A stretch of 64,000 nucleotides of DNA from Rhynchopus sp. YZ270_cl-10. Taxonomy: Eukaryota; Euglenozoa; Diplonemea; Diplonemida; Diplonemidae. The position numbers and the translations under genes were made by a program. Under the pieces are notes generated by a model, which was not told the DNA's origin, ran no database searches, and worked only from the letters and a program-made list of their open reading frames with translations. Location of the stretch: NCBI GenBank assembly GCA_964035575.1, contig OZ037866.1, positions 1-64,000 on the forward strand, given 5' to 3'. Numbering within the stretch: position 1 is the first letter of the stretch; each line of letters opens with the position of its first letter. This document shows, piece after piece, positions 29,201 through 38,644 of the stretch.

Positions 29201-30198
29201 ACCAGGCGGCGCACCTTTTCGGACACCAACAACGTGCCGCCATAGCTGGCGTAGCCGTGCACCTCTGCCGCCACGTCCACAACACTCCTGACCACCATCG
29301 CAGGCCGCCTCTCATCAGGATCCCCCGCAGCCGTCGCGTCCACCACCGCAATCGACTCCTCCATATGCACGAGAAAGCCAAACCTCCCAGCACTCTCATA
29401 CACCGTCACACTCTTGCACTGTGCGACCCCGTCCACCGCGTCTACCCCATGCAGGGCTACCAGGGCGAACACACCGGCAGCAGCAGTGCGCTTTACACGG
29501 TACGACACGACGCCGTGTGCACAGCAGAGATGGAAGACACCTTTGGCAGGGATGCCGCTGAGGGAGGTGCAGGACAGCCCAGAGAGGCTGGTCGACGCGG
29601 CTAGGTATGCGCCCCACGCTGTGTCTGGTGTGCTGTAGCGGCTGCGCGCTGCAGAGAGGTCGAGCACGGAGAGCGTTGCCGCGCCGTTAAGTGAGTGCAG
29701 CAGCACCGCGTACACCTCGCCTGAGGAGACACCAAGCGCCACATCGTCGTACTGCCGTCCCGATCCCACATCCCCAAGCGAGAAGAGATGCTGCTGAGCA
29801 GAGAACCTTCCCACCTCGTCGGACACACCACTCGTCTCATCTGTCGTTGCAAGCTGTCGAAACAAACCGTTTCCCCGCATGGTCGTCACAAAGGTCTCAT
29901 ATTCGGTGTCATTGACGCGATCCTCAAACACCACCACCCCGCGTGTTGCGTCCAATGTTACTATCAAGTCCTGATGTACCAAAACCCTCTTTGCAGCAAA
30001 CCCTGGACTGCCCGGAGTAGGGCTGAAACTGTACGCAGGGAATATGGTCGGCTCGGCGACCAGCAGCGCGGCGGTGGCGAAGTGTGGTGGCGTGAACGGG
30101 AGGAGGGTGAGCGTTGCAACAAGGATTGCATGCAGGGCGCATGAAGCATGGTGTACGATGCCACTGCGACGTTTGGTCGTTCGCATGATGGGGAACAT
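26209..30198 (-). CDS. Large stalked multi-pass membrane protein, function unknown
   Basis: A 1,329-aa protein in one exon. The start at 30198 is preceded by a 65-base pyrimidine tract ending CCCAG, six bases before the ATG. It opens with a hydrophobic signal-like segment (ALHAILVATLTLLPF), then an ectodomain of about 420 residues with propeller-like repeats. A Pro/Thr stalk (APLTPLPPTTAPLTP) follows, then a conserved-looking VSGAVAALGVMGMSS segment and at least six hydrophobic helices (for example NLLAVITVFVLSIASVLLV, VVDFVASVVLSLLVAV, ASILLVATAALVLMTV). The Ser-rich tail of ~300 residues is probably cytosolic. The layout is that of surface proteins seen in bodonids and other euglenozoans; I know no function. 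It could be an adhesin, receptor or channel-like protein. Confidence 0.85.
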   Translation of the reverse strand: MFPIMRTTKRRSGIVHHASCALHAILVATLTLLPFTPPHFATAALLVAEPTIFPAYSFSPTPGSPGFAAKRVLVHQDLIVTLDATRGVVVFEDRVNDTEYETFVTTMRGNGLFRQLATTDETSGVSDEVGRFSAQQHLFSLGDVGSGRQYDDVALGVSSGEVYAVLLHSLNGAATLSVLDLSAARSRYSTPDTAWGAYLAASTSLSGLSCTSLSGIPAKGVFHLCCAHGVVSYRVKRTAAAGVFALVALHGVDAVDGVAQCKSVTVYESAGRFGFLVHMEESIAVVDATAAGDPDERRPAMVVRSVVDVAAEVHGYASYGGTLLVSEKVRRLVDHAYRETDVVAVHSTADAHFVDYCCTNTTELFAQVSGNKAPSVSVEAFSPESAGCFFAHSAFTFTFLRFCFDANGRPQFSNIFDFGRRFVSLFSVRDIVMAPHGRTAYATLEEGRVLRMELFDVDAMLRTPAPPTGAPPSVAPLPPSAAPLTPLPPTTAPLTPTAVPHHDTTVPVVTSSPSPPVSVRTSVPDEKTALPTTDAPGASDEGSELNATWHTEAEQDIALKEKEVQEVSGAVAALGVMGMSSGGVGAAMRLVVITHMCNLASEEKKAAHLNKDAGDTKAFPLTFHPTQITVNGSPDAGLLVGNLLAVITVFVLSIASVLLVERVYIAPKMQGGREEGAPDLTQPQGMCLCSAVHWLFFELGACTDAAGLLRFPSLPFFVFRYFFQGSTLAAFTILFNSSTPTPAEEGASENATEALLDAGEGSATLFHSVAALSLLLAVFLPFLMGFTVAGHLKRGALVFKVIPFCRVERRLSGSSSSKMDDALQVRETGGSIAVTKCQKLQYFFCGEGEWLSRERDNHVANRFTIVVRNIREGFVVKYFVVDFVASVVLSLLVAVDSGSHTACGHKNMVAALVFLALLVLEGSWLPHVRPAETIFMILMLICKCMALFMSSFAYYTHQPEDSGVFDTSASILLVATAALVLMTVTQLLTDLYIFVNGRRRNAQEAHFAQAAEDETASVHFPTLDNEIEQEMKTRQVDTQPASPLAHLRNRLLGSPSPVDPPPALNAVASPSILQASRNFLSTSLFRQKALKADRAPSDDDSEEEDCFITVRQTSNGTLRGDRKPAAGEAGLGKSMKCMFTSLLNASSPRRAVPATMPTSALKPPHIPRLGMLALPADQTPLCSARTFCTTTLTESPTPRHPLLSPHQVHSDSENERSDGSDEDDSLAGTLNKSTASLTRKRTGPIVSLRTESFEAARSRTNSLCAERRQSAVALQLLGADHGRHVACGNLPTQLQNFTGIPKVSSLVISRQSSTESCQARQATDDTVLL

Positions 30199-30204
30199 CC
30201 CCAC

Positions 30205-30275
30205 CTGGGTGGGAGGGTAGGATGGTGGGAGAAGGGAGAAGGGAGGGGGAGTGAAGAGGAGACAAAAAAAAATGA
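30205..30275 (-). promoter_or_regulatory. Pyrimidine tract and AG: putative spliced-leader or 5' UTR acceptor
   Basis: On the minus strand, about 65 bases of nearly pure C/T (TTTTTTTTGTCTCCTC...CCTCCCACCCAG) end in AG at 30206-30205, six bases before the ATG at 30198. Confidence 0.6.
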
Positions 30276-30309
30276 AAAAGGGTCGTTTAGAAGTAGAGTT
30301 AAATAAAAG

Positions 30310-31243
30310 ATCAGTCCTATTCGTGGTCATTTACCCCCCCCCCTTTGGGTCGGTGAACCGGAAATTTTGGAAATAAGGGGGTAAAATAAGGGGGGGGGGG
30401 TAAATGAGGGGGTAAGGGGGGGGGGGGGTAAATTACCATGTTATGGGTTAGGTCATGTTTTTGGGTGGGAAGGGGGGACTTTTTCATACACGGTGGGGTA
30501 AAATTTTGCACAACACAGTGTGACGACACATGCTCTCATGACAAATGTGTCATCTGAAAAAAATTCCTCACTTCCTTGCGACATCGCAAGCAGTCATGCA
30601 TCATGGATCCACATCATCCACATCATCTTTCTGCCCGTGCCTGAACCATGACTGGTCAGGGATCACGGTGTTGCCTCAGATTCCGTGAGGTGTCCCAAAC
30701 GTATCGCCCACGCAGCACAAACGTACCCACCTGCACCCATCTACCTGCACACGTGATGTAAAACAGGGTGAAAGATTATTTGCACTTTACCCCTTTCCTC
30801 ATTTCGAGCTTGTCTCCAGCTTCAAATCAGACGAGTCCTACAGTCTCCGGATGTACGACCCGCTGAACACATCAGCCCCTCCCAGCAAACCATAAAACAA
30901 AACAGGTATGCGCTGCACTAAGTGAAACTATTACCCCATAATTACACGCCAGGTGGTGTTTTGCCACTCGTTCCCTGAACCCCCTCGCTTCGCTCGTGGG
31001 TTTAGGTCACTCGTGACAAAACACCACCTGGCGTGTTGCGGCGATAATTACCCAAAAATTACCTGGTGGCTGGTACTTTACCCCCCCAGGGGGGTAAAGT
31101 ACCAGCCACAACAGGGTATTATAAGGGGGGGGGGGTAAATTACCATGTTATTTTGGCCTGAACCGTTTTTTTCTGAAAAAGGGGGTAAAATAAGGGGGGG
31201 GGGTAAATTTAGGGGGGGGTAAATGACCACGAATAGGACTGAT
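30310..31243. mobile_element. Foldback/TIR element of ~934 bp filling the gap between two genes
   Basis: The left end ATCAGTCCTATTCGTGGTCA and the right end are exact complements for about 33 bases, including TTACCCCCCCC. Inside are nested palindromes: GGCTGGTACTTTACCCCCCC and its complement (31070-31108), and CGCCAGGTGGTGTTTTG with its complement 50 bases away (30950-31036). There is also a direct repeat of GGGGTAAATTACCATGTTA (30427 and 31133). No ORF. The outer bases could be an AG duplication, too short to be sure. It occupies nearly all of the space between the methyltransferase stop and the membrane-protein start. Confidence 0.8.
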
Positions 31244-31312
31244 AGGTAAAAAAGGGGGGGGGAGCAAATCTAATGAGGTTGTTGCCTCCCCCTAAGTGTG
31301 CGACGACAGCCT

Positions 31313-33240
31313 TCATGACCAGTCGTCCCTTCTCTTCAGCACCATCCACGAAGGGAACCTGCAGTCCCCTTTGCGCACTTCTCTCAGCGTCATGCCTGGT
31401 TTGAGTGGCTTGCGGATCGTTTTGTGCAGGGACGTCAGAATATGGCCCATCTTCCACCCCGCCTGTTAAAAAAATAAAATGGAGAACACACAGTATTATG
31501 GTGTGGATTTCCTCACAAGGATGTCCAAGAGTCTCAGCCTAGGACACTGCATAGTGTAGGCACACAGGTCTCGCAAATGAGATGCATTTACCCAAAAAAG
31601 TTCACCCCATTCAATGGAACGTTGCAACCACATACCTGCATGATGCTCATTGTCTTGCGCGGCTCAAAGAACTCCTCCACAGCACCGCGCACACCCTTCC
31701 AGCTGCGTGTCCCGTCCGACTGCAGCTCCCAGTCCTGCCCGGACTTGCGCACACAGGTCGCGTTCCCGTAGTAGAAGTCGTGCCCGGACATGATGCCACC
31801 CGGGGAAAGCTTGGGCCACCACAACGTGAGGTCCTCGAGCACCGCCGCGTAGTCGTGGCGTGCGTCGATGTAGACAAAGTCGAGCGAGTGGTCCTTGAAG
31901 TGCCGTGCTGCCTCCTCGCTCGTGTTGCGCATCACCACAGCACGCTTCCCGTAGATCGCGACCTTCTCACGTGCGCGTTCATACGTCGAGTTCCCGGTGC
32001 CGAACTTGCTTTGGATGAGGTCGTCGTAGTTCTTCTGCTCCATCCAAGGGTCCACCATGTGGAGTGTCATGTTGTCTGTTCTCCCAAGCTGTGACAAAAA
32101 AAACGTTTTGAACAAAAGAACTATGTTCACATACAGGGGGCGGGCCGAATACAAGGGGCGCCCCTTATATTTGGCGTGCCAAATCGGTAAAAATGGGCCA
32201 AAATCCCCTCTCCCTCGGGGTGGATTTTTCAGGAGGTGGGTAAGGACTCGAGGCCGGAACGCTCGTTTTTCGGCGTTTCCGAAATCCGTCCGGCAAGTGG
32301 TGGGGTCATTTCGAAAAAATGGACCAATTTTTAGGTGTTTAAATTTTCCCCCATTTTTGGCCCTAACACACAGCTTTACCCGTTTTCACTCGGTTTGTAC
32401 ACATTTTCAGGCCATGTTTGACCTGAAAAGCCAGTTCATACGGGCACCAGACAGTTGTACGGGTGTTAGTGAGCGGTCCCGCGCGAAGCGCACCCGCGAA
32501 CTACGTGTAGGAAGTGAAGCTGCTCAGTACGCACATTCCATTTGCAACCGAAAGAGTGTGCCTTTGTACACCTACTGGTAAAAGACAAGGATCTGCCACT
32601 ATCTGTGAATTTACCAAAAGCCCCAGCCCCAGGCCACTACATATCCTCACTAAAGCAGATAGGTCTATTCTCTTGAACTCCCCTCTTCGTATCGTATGAA
32701 ACGAAAATAGCAAGTGCAGCGAGTAGGTAAGGAAATTGCCCGCCGCAGGCGGGTTTTTTTGAAGTAACACTCAAATTTTGCACCTATTTTCTTCCCAACT
32801 GACGATTGACACTGGCGGGCAGAGTCAAAAATGGGTTCCCAGAACAGCAAAAGGGGGTGCCCCTTATATTTAGCGGGCACCCCGCGAAAATTTCAAGAAC
32901 CCTGGGTGCCCCTTGTATTTGGCATGCCCTTTGTATTTGGCCTGCCCCTTATATTCGGCCCCCCCCCCTGTAACAATGCACATACCAGAATGTTTGAGAA
33001 GAACGCGTCCTTCACCCCGATCTCAACCCCCTCCCGCGCACCCCACTGCCGCAGTATGTAGGCAAGCCCCTGGCGGCCGTCGTCAGCGAAGGCACGGGAC
33101 ACAGCCACCTTTCGTTTGCTGGCGGTCCACCGGAGGGACGTGACACGTGGTGCGTCGTCGCAGCACACAACTCGCGGCGTGTCGTGGCTTGTTACAAGGC
33201 ACGAAAAGCTCACCGCAAGCAGCCCCACCAAAAGACGCAT
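31313..33240 (-). CDS. Secretory class I SAM-dependent methyltransferase, 3 exons
   Basis: Exons 33240-32986, 32088-31636 and 31462-31313, all phase 0, give 285 aa. Donors are GTATGTGCAT and GTATGTGGTT; acceptors are TTTTTTGTCACAG and TTTTTTTAACAG. An N-terminal signal peptide (MRLLVGLLAVSFSCLVTS) sends it to the secretory pathway. The SAM-binding motif REGVEIGVKDAFFSNIL is split by intron 1 and continues LGRTDNMTLHMVDPW. Later motifs are LDFVYIDARHDYAAVLEDL and SPGGIMSGHDFYYG, as in the Methyltransf_24 group. The substrate is unknown; cell-surface glycans or small molecules in the ER/Golgi are plausible. Intron 1 (897 bp) carries an 837-bp TIR element. Confidence 0.88.
32134..32970. mobile_element. 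837-bp TIR element inside intron 1 of the methyltransferase gene
   Basis: The left end CAGGGGGCGGGCCGAATACA and the right end, whose complement is CAGGGGG(n)CCGAATATAAGG, are inverted. TA lies on both sides (32132-32133 and 32971-32972), consistent with a TA target as used by Tc1/mariner elements. Sub-terminal GGGGCGCCCCTTATATTTGG blocks repeat near both ends. The middle contains an inverted copy of the dispersed ~180-bp repeat (32190-32345). No ORF. It makes up most of the intron without touching the splice sites. Confidence 0.78.
32190..32345 (-). repeat. Inverted copy of the dispersed ~180-bp repeat
   Basis: CGAAATCCGTCCGGCAAGTG and GGGGTCATTTCGAAAAAATG are the complement of the core at 22380-22410. 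Confidence 0.7.
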
Positions 33241-33675
33241 GATATGTGTGGACGGAGAAAGAGAGAGTGAAAGAAAAAGTGTGAAGGTAGTTTGTGTAAA
33301 CGCTAGTGTAAATAATACATGTTCTGGAGGGCGAGCGGTGGTGTTAAAGAAGGGGCTTTGGCAAGAGAATGTCGCAGAAGCCTCATACTGAGTAATGAGT
33401 AGGGGGACACCGTTTGGTGTTGGGTTGTGCCGGACTTTAACTTCCTAAAATAATGCAACACACAAAATGTTGACAGGCAAAGCACCCAAGGAAGAACTGC
33501 GTTTGCGTTGAGAAACGCTTAACCAAGGATCGACCTTTGCTGCAGTGAGGGTGAGAGCACAGAGCCTGTGAACAAAGAGAAAACAGATTTGACCCAAAAA
33601 TAGGAAAACAGAAATGTGGAAAACAAAAAGCGTGCAAGATACATACACCCAAATAAAAATTTGCGGGTAGTAAGC
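33241..33675. other. Intergenic; possible terminal exon of the cyclase
   Basis: No independent gene. A GTATGTATCT donor-like site (about 33654-33648) and a strong acceptor TTTCTCTTTGTTCACAG (about 33568) on the minus strand suggest a spliced 3' end of the cyclase transcript, either coding or 3' UTR. Confidence 0.45.
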
Positions 33676-35406
33676 TCAAATACTGTTGACGTGCTTTGCC
33701 GGGAACGGCAAACATAAACAGTTCAAAGATGCGGATACGTGCACAGGGTATTTGGCGCAGTTGCCTGCCCGGGCGGCTGCGGCAACGTCCTCTGCAGACG
33801 CCTCTCCTCTCAGGAACGCACGCACTGCATGGTTGTAGTCCTCCCAGTCCTTCCCCCCAATCTGGTACATCCATTCTGCCTCCTTTGCAACAGGTGCTTC
33901 CGTCGGAACTACTAACTCACCAAGTACTGCTTCGCAGCCTGCGGCAAGTTCCACCTTGCGCGGGATCAGACGCAGCTGGTGTTCGCACTCAGCTTCACTG
34001 ACGCAGAAGCGGTTGCACAGCACATCACACCCCAGCGCACGTCCAGCACGTTCTATCGCAAGCACATCACACAGAAGCTCGCCCACCATGCTGAAGCGAC
34101 GCATCTCATGGCAGCCCATATCACCACGCAGCACCTGCCCTGTCGCAACACCCATGTTCACATGGGTCGTCACTCCTTCACCCTTCATCAACATCGTTGC
34201 AGTGTGCAGTGCTGAGGTTGCGTGGCTTGCACATTGTTTAGACACGTTGAACGAGCAGTGGATCCTATCTCCCACAAACACGTCCACCATCCCGCGTCGT
34301 GCCTCGGTAGCTTGCAGGGCCTTCTGGAGAACTGATGTGAACAGCTGCGAGAAGCCTGCGACGTCCTCTTCCAAGAGACGCAGCGTGCTTTTGATGTTCA
34401 GCGTCAGCAGCGTTGCCTTCATCGGCGTCAGCGCCAAGGCCTGCACACAGCTCCTCCCTACATTCCGTGAGGACGTGCTTGTCACAGCCTCGCTGACGGA
34501 AGAGCAGAAACTCTTCACGTCGTCTTGCGCAATGTCGTTCCCGAATGAAACAAGAGACTCTTCGTCAAACGGCAGACACGTCTTCGGCAGGTATGCCTTG
34601 TACACACGCAGGTTCTCCTCCAACGTGCGGAGTGCAAACGCCATCCCCTCAGGCAGCTGCCCCTCATGCTCCGCAAGCAGCTCAGCCACCCTCTCCACGT
34701 CGTACCCTGCGAGGAGCGACGCAATCTCCTGCACGGTGTTGATCGTCCGCTCCATCGTTGCCTGCTCCTTCAGGATCTGGCGTGCGAAGCCACGTGTCGC
34801 GATGAAGTCCACGATGAACACCTCCAGCGCGTGGATCAACCACAGCGACGAGCCTGGGTTGGGACAAGGCAGGTTCGTGCATGACGTGTCCTCGACGTAG
34901 TCAGCCCACCTTCCGTAGGCACCGTACTGGGGCGGGAGGCCAGGCAAGTCGAGTAGACCAAATCTGAAGACCTGCTCCACAGCGATCAGAACGATCCACC
35001 CACAGGAAACGACGACCACGCCTATTGTGTGCTTTGCGCTCACCTCCATCACAAGAAGAAAGTCGACAATCAACACAAGGGTGCTCCAGATGGAAGAACC
35101 GAAGGCTTGTACGTTCAGGTCAATCAAGATGACGGCGATCAGCTGAGCGTAGGCCGCACATATCATAACAGCAGTGGTGACCTTGCACTTGCACAGAATA
35201 GTCAGAACTGCGGACAGTGCGGCGATGCAGGACACCCCAACACCCGCCGCAAACACAGGGGAGGGGTGGTCAAGGGAGAAGAAGACCACTGTCTGGGGAA
35301 TAAGAAGAGCAACGTTGATGGCAAAGAACAGGGTGCGCTTGTGCTGGTCCTTCTTGCCCAGAGTGCCGTCAAGGGAGAGAGCAGCCTCAAGGAAGCCACA
35401 ACGCAT
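33676..35406 (-). CDS. Membrane-bound class III nucleotidyl cyclase-like protein
   Basis: About 576 aa from the ATG at 35406; an in-frame ATG at 35487 would add 27 residues. Six hydrophobic helices (about residues 25-190) precede a linker and a cyclase homology domain: VVDVFVGDRIHCSFN-like segment, NMGVATGQVLRGDMG and FSMVGELLCDVLAIERAG. This family makes cAMP or cGMP from ATP or GTP, acting as a dimer. The second metal-binding Asp is present in VGDRIH, but the first, normally in a F(A/S)D(I/L) strand, appears as Asn in LTLNIKSTLRLL. The protein may therefore be inactive or work only with a partner. The last ~25 residues (AKYPVHVSASLNC...) are unsure because donor-like sites overlap them and a downstream exon is possible. 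Confidence 0.82.
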   Translation of the reverse strand: MRCGFLEAALSLDGTLGKKDQHKRTLFFAINVALLIPQTVVFFSLDHPSPVFAAGVGVSCIAALSAVLTILCKCKVTTAVMICAAYAQLIAVILIDLNVQAFGSSIWSTLVLIVDFLLVMEVSAKHTIGVVVVSCGWIVLIAVEQVFRFGLLDLPGLPPQYGAYGRWADYVEDTSCTNLPCPNPGSSLWLIHALEVFIVDFIATRGFARQILKEQATMERTINTVQEIASLLAGYDVERVAELLAEHEGQLPEGMAFALRTLEENLRVYKAYLPKTCLPFDEESLVSFGNDIAQDDVKSFCSSVSEAVTSTSSRNVGRSCVQALALTPMKATLLTLNIKSTLRLLEEDVAGFSQLFTSVLQKALQATEARRGMVDVFVGDRIHCSFNVSKQCASHATSALHTATMLMKGEGVTTHVNMGVATGQVLRGDMGCHEMRRFSMVGELLCDVLAIERAGRALGCDVLCNRFCVSEAECEHQLRLIPRKVELAAGCEAVLGELVVPTEAPVAKEAEWMYQIGGKDWEDYNHAVRAFLRGEASAEDVAAAARAGNCAKYPVHVSASLNCLCLPFPAKHVNSI

Positions 35407-35487
35407 TGTGCAATACGGATGATACAGGGTGGTGGTGTGTTGCTTAGGGTGGCGGTGGTTGTCTTTGGTTTGTGAAAGGGATTGCAT

Positions 35488-35945
35488 TTTGTTTCTTTTT
35501 TTTCTTTTCTTTGTTCTTTTCTATGCTAATATCGGCAAAATACTGGGATACTTGGCACAAAAATCAAAGGGAAACGTTGTCAGATGAACCTCAGCCTGTC
35601 GTGCAGAGCCACCTTTGAATAAAAAGGATACCACATGGTAAACGAGAAAACAAACCACAGGGAGATTGCTGTACACGCGAACCCCTCAGCGCACTAAACG
35701 ACTGAGCAACGCAGGTAAGCAACAATACCCCACAACGCAAAGGAGTTTTTTGAAGTGCAAACACCTCTGAAGACGCAGACAGAAGAAAGAATAGTTGGTC
35801 AGCCTCAAACCCTTTAGCCACCGTATGCTGTAGTCCCCTTGAAATAAGTTGGGAAGGAATACACGTTTGTATGAATTTTTTTCGCCTGTTTGAACTCTAT
35901 ATTTTGAACCCTGTATCAAGTAGGTATGTTTTTTTTCTATGCATA
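35488..35945. other. Intergenic; no gene seen
   Basis: Contains one member of the ~35-nt hairpin family (35581-35615). Otherwise AT-rich spacer. Confidence 0.5.
35581..35615 (+). repeat. Hairpin family copy: CAGATGAACC...GCCACCTT
   Basis: CAGATGAACCTCAGCCTGTC followed by GTGCAGAGCCACCTT. The arms are diverged; the loop CTGTCGT matches the family loop CTCTCGT at six of seven bases. Confidence 0.65.
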
Positions 35946-37655
35946 TTACCAGCCCTCCTGCACTGTGAGGAGCACTGCCGAAAACGCAGGGACGGACAGG
36001 TTGTAGCACACGACTGATCCAGCGCCGACGTAGGGCTCGACGAGGTGCGTCTCGCGCTGGCCTTGTATGACACCGTCTGTTGAGTTGTCAAAGGTCTGCC
36101 CACCGTAGGAGAGGCCGGTGCCGAAGGTGGCGTTTTTGTGGGGTGCTGTGATGTAGAAGAAGGAGGCGGGGGTGGGGTCAGAGAGGAAGGAGAAGCGGCT
36201 GCAGAGGGAGACCTGGTGTTGTGGTGCTGTGTCGTGCAGGTACTTCGCAACCACGAGAACACGTGTCTGCTGCAGAACACCGTCCGTAATCGCATGGATA
36301 TTCAGCGCATTGCCATCGGACTCTGTACGGTAGCACGGCGCCTCTTCGTTCATGCAGCTCCGGTTGCTTGCCTTGATGTTCGACACACAACACTTCTCCG
36401 CCCCCCCAGGACTCTCCCCACAACTCCCCCCACCACACACACCACACGACGCAGCGCAGCAGACCTCTGGTTTCGACCCCACCTCAAGCACTCCCCCGGT
36501 ACACCGGACATCCCCTGGCACATCCCGTGTCACCTCCAAGAACCGTGCCCCATTGGCAGAGAACTCCGCGAACGCGAGCATCCCGTAATACAAAGGACGG
36601 ACCTGGAGGTCGCCTGCGGTGTTGTAGGCGAGAGGTGTGTACGCACCGTGCGTGCCTCCGTGGAAGTGGATGCCTGATGCGTTGGTCTGCGCGAGGGTGG
36701 GGAGGTAGTCCATGGCCCACAGGGCTGCGGCGAAGGTGTCGGAGACGCCGGGTATGCCGCCGCAGGAGGCGGTGTTGGCCTCGCCCATGAAGAAGGGGAT
36801 GTTGTTGGCAGTCACGACGTCGATGAGCGAGGTGTAGCTGGTGTTCGCGCTGTAGACGTTGTGCAGTGCACCGTAGGCCTGGTCCTCGCCGAGGATCGTC
36901 TGGTTCGCGTTCTTGCTGCAGTACGACACTGCATATTGGTGCAGCGACATCGAGTTGAACTGCGCGCCATACTCCGACAGATAACGCTGCAGCCCCGCCG
37001 CGTAGTCGCCCTTCGGGTTGCAACACCACGTACCACCACGGATCTTCCCCTCCGGCAGCCCTGCCGCCACCGCTGCATCCACAAACTCACCAAACTCAAC
37101 AAAATACTCCTCAAAGGTATACGACGCGTTGCGGTACGGGTGTTTCTGCTCATGGTACAGACCCATCTCGTTGCCTATCTCCACTGCGGAAATGATGTCC
37201 CACATGCCGCTAGCATTGAGCGCCTTGATGTACGGCACGGTGTATGCAGAAGGCAACACTGAGGATCCGAAGTTTGTGTCGATCACGAGGCTTGTGTTGA
37301 CGTCCTTCGCGGTGGTGGTCACGAAGGTGCGGTAGGCGGCTAGGTCTGCTGCGGTGATGTTGTGCGAGACACAGAGCGACGTCGCGTCGGGACCCCAGCA
37401 GCTAGCGTCGGCAGAGTTCCCGCCAATACGAATCGTCGGGCCAGCATAGTCGCCGACGCTCTTCCGCAGGTTCGCAAGTGCCTGCGCATAACTCCTCCGA
37501 TCACCTTTCACCCCAACATACTCAATCATCCCCGCCACCTCAACAGAAACCCCAATAAAGTTCTGCGACACCTTAACCCCTTCAACAAGCCCCAAATGCA
37601 CCTCCTCAGCTGCAACAGAGATGACCAAGAAGGAGATTGTGAATAAAAATTGCAT
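35946..37655 (-). CDS. Secreted GH79-like glycoside hydrolase (beta-glucuronidase/heparanase type)
   Basis: A 569-aa, single-exon protein with signal peptide MQFLFTISFLVISVAA. The fold follows GH79: TIRIGGNSADASCW near residue 75, the acid/base Glu in SAVEIGNEMGLYHE (~165) and the nucleophile Glu in PFFMGEANTASCGG (~295). A C-terminal beta domain ends in FSAVLLTVQEGW. These enzymes cleave glucuronic-acid or related linkages in extracellular polysaccharides with retention. An unusual Cys-rich insert (EVCCAASCGVCGGGSC...CCVSNIK...APC, ~395-440) splits the beta domain. An AG at 37677 follows a C/T tract (CTCATTCCGCCCCTTAG) 22 bases before the ATG. A role in feeding on polysaccharides is plausible. 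Confidence 0.87.
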   Translation of the reverse strand: MQFLFTISFLVISVAAEEVHLGLVEGVKVSQNFIGVSVEVAGMIEYVGVKGDRRSYAQALANLRKSVGDYAGPTIRIGGNSADASCWGPDATSLCVSHNITAADLAAYRTFVTTTAKDVNTSLVIDTNFGSSVLPSAYTVPYIKALNASGMWDIISAVEIGNEMGLYHEQKHPYRNASYTFEEYFVEFGEFVDAAVAAGLPEGKIRGGTWCCNPKGDYAAGLQRYLSEYGAQFNSMSLHQYAVSYCSKNANQTILGEDQAYGALHNVYSANTSYTSLIDVVTANNIPFFMGEANTASCGGIPGVSDTFAAALWAMDYLPTLAQTNASGIHFHGGTHGAYTPLAYNTAGDLQVRPLYYGMLAFAEFSANGARFLEVTRDVPGDVRCTGGVLEVGSKPEVCCAASCGVCGGGSCGESPGGAEKCCVSNIKASNRSCMNEEAPCYRTESDGNALNIHAITDGVLQQTRVLVVAKYLHDTAPQHQVSLCSRFSFLSDPTPASFFYITAPHKNATFGTGLSYGGQTFDNSTDGVIQGQRETHLVEPYVGAGSVVCYNLSVPAFSAVLLTVQEGW

Positions 37656-37720
37656 TTTTTAGTTTTTTTTCTGCTGCTAAGGGGCGGAATGAGAGGAGGG
37701 CGGTTAAAGATAAAAGTGAA

Positions 37721-38126
37721 GTTATTAATGCAGGCACCTCCGACTGACCCACGTACGATGCCAGCCATCCGGATGAAAGCACAAGTACCCTGCGGCCAAC
37801 AACAGAAGATGTAAAAAGGAAACCTAATGACTGGCCCGTACCGTAAGAGAACGAGGGCGGTTCACAACCGCTCGACAGCCGGCGGCCCACCTTCCGTTGA
37901 AGAGTTGTGAGCTTACAGGTACTGCAGTTCGCTGCACCCAACGCTTGATGCACGATAGTCTACACAAGAGAGCAGAAACCCAAAAACACAAAAAGGGGTG
38001 GGCGGGGGGGTCACAACATCTCTCTCTTGGCGCCCCATGCTGTACCGACAGTTGGGCCTCACCCTTTCTCTTAGGGATATACATGGACGTCCTTACAGGC
38101 AGCACACCGTAACCCAAAGGCGTGGA
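37721..38126 (+). repeat. ~400-bp dispersed repeat family C, full copy 1
   Basis: Starts GTTATTAATGCAGGCACCTC and contains GACCCACGTACGATGCCAGC, GGGCGGTTCACAACCGCTCG (a small hairpin), AGCCGGCGGCCCACC and GGGATATACATGGACGTCC, ending near CCCAAAGGCGTGGAGAT. It is colinear with 54604-54985. Start and end pair (TGCAGG...CCTGCGG; GTTGNTGA...TCAACAAC in other copies), so its 5' part can fold. Nature unknown; SINE-like or an RNA-derived repeat. Confidence 0.75.
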
Positions 38127-38644
38127 GATAAAAAATATACCAACCTTGTTCATTCTTTTTTTTTTGAGCAAAAAAACCCCCTCCCGATGAGCTAGGGAGA
38201 GAAGGGAGAGGGAGGGGGCCACAGAGAGTATCGTTTGGAAAAGTGGTGATATTTGTGATGGGGAAAAGACGTCAAACTATTTTGTATCAATGTGCATGCA
38301 TGGAGGGGGATTGATAGTGCGTGTTTCTTTTGAGTCGTGATGCACATGCTATTGGCATGTCCCGTTCCATGGTCGAAATGGAGACCCAAGAGAAGAGACA
38401 AACCGAACAAAAAGATACGAGAGGCAAGCGAAAGTATCTTTTGTGCAAATAAATCTATTTCGTTTTTTTTATTGATAATCTGAAAACAGGTCAGCCACCA
38501 CAATAGTGTGTCTGCACGCTGCCGTTTTACGACTTCTACACTATTCTTTTTTGTCGCAACCACCCACCAATCCCCCCTCTTTTCCAAACTCTGTCTTCAG
38601 TCCTGCCTACCACCCTTAGGCCAGCTACTAAATATTCCACCCCT
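38127..38644. other. Intergenic; no gene seen
   Basis: AT-rich spacer between family C and the stop of the small charged protein. Frames here have no recognisable features. Confidence 0.45.

Noticed and set aside
33437-33874. Separate small gene at the cyclase 3' end
   Set aside because: It overlaps the cyclase in another frame; the donor/acceptor pair there is better explained as a spliced 3' end of that transcript.
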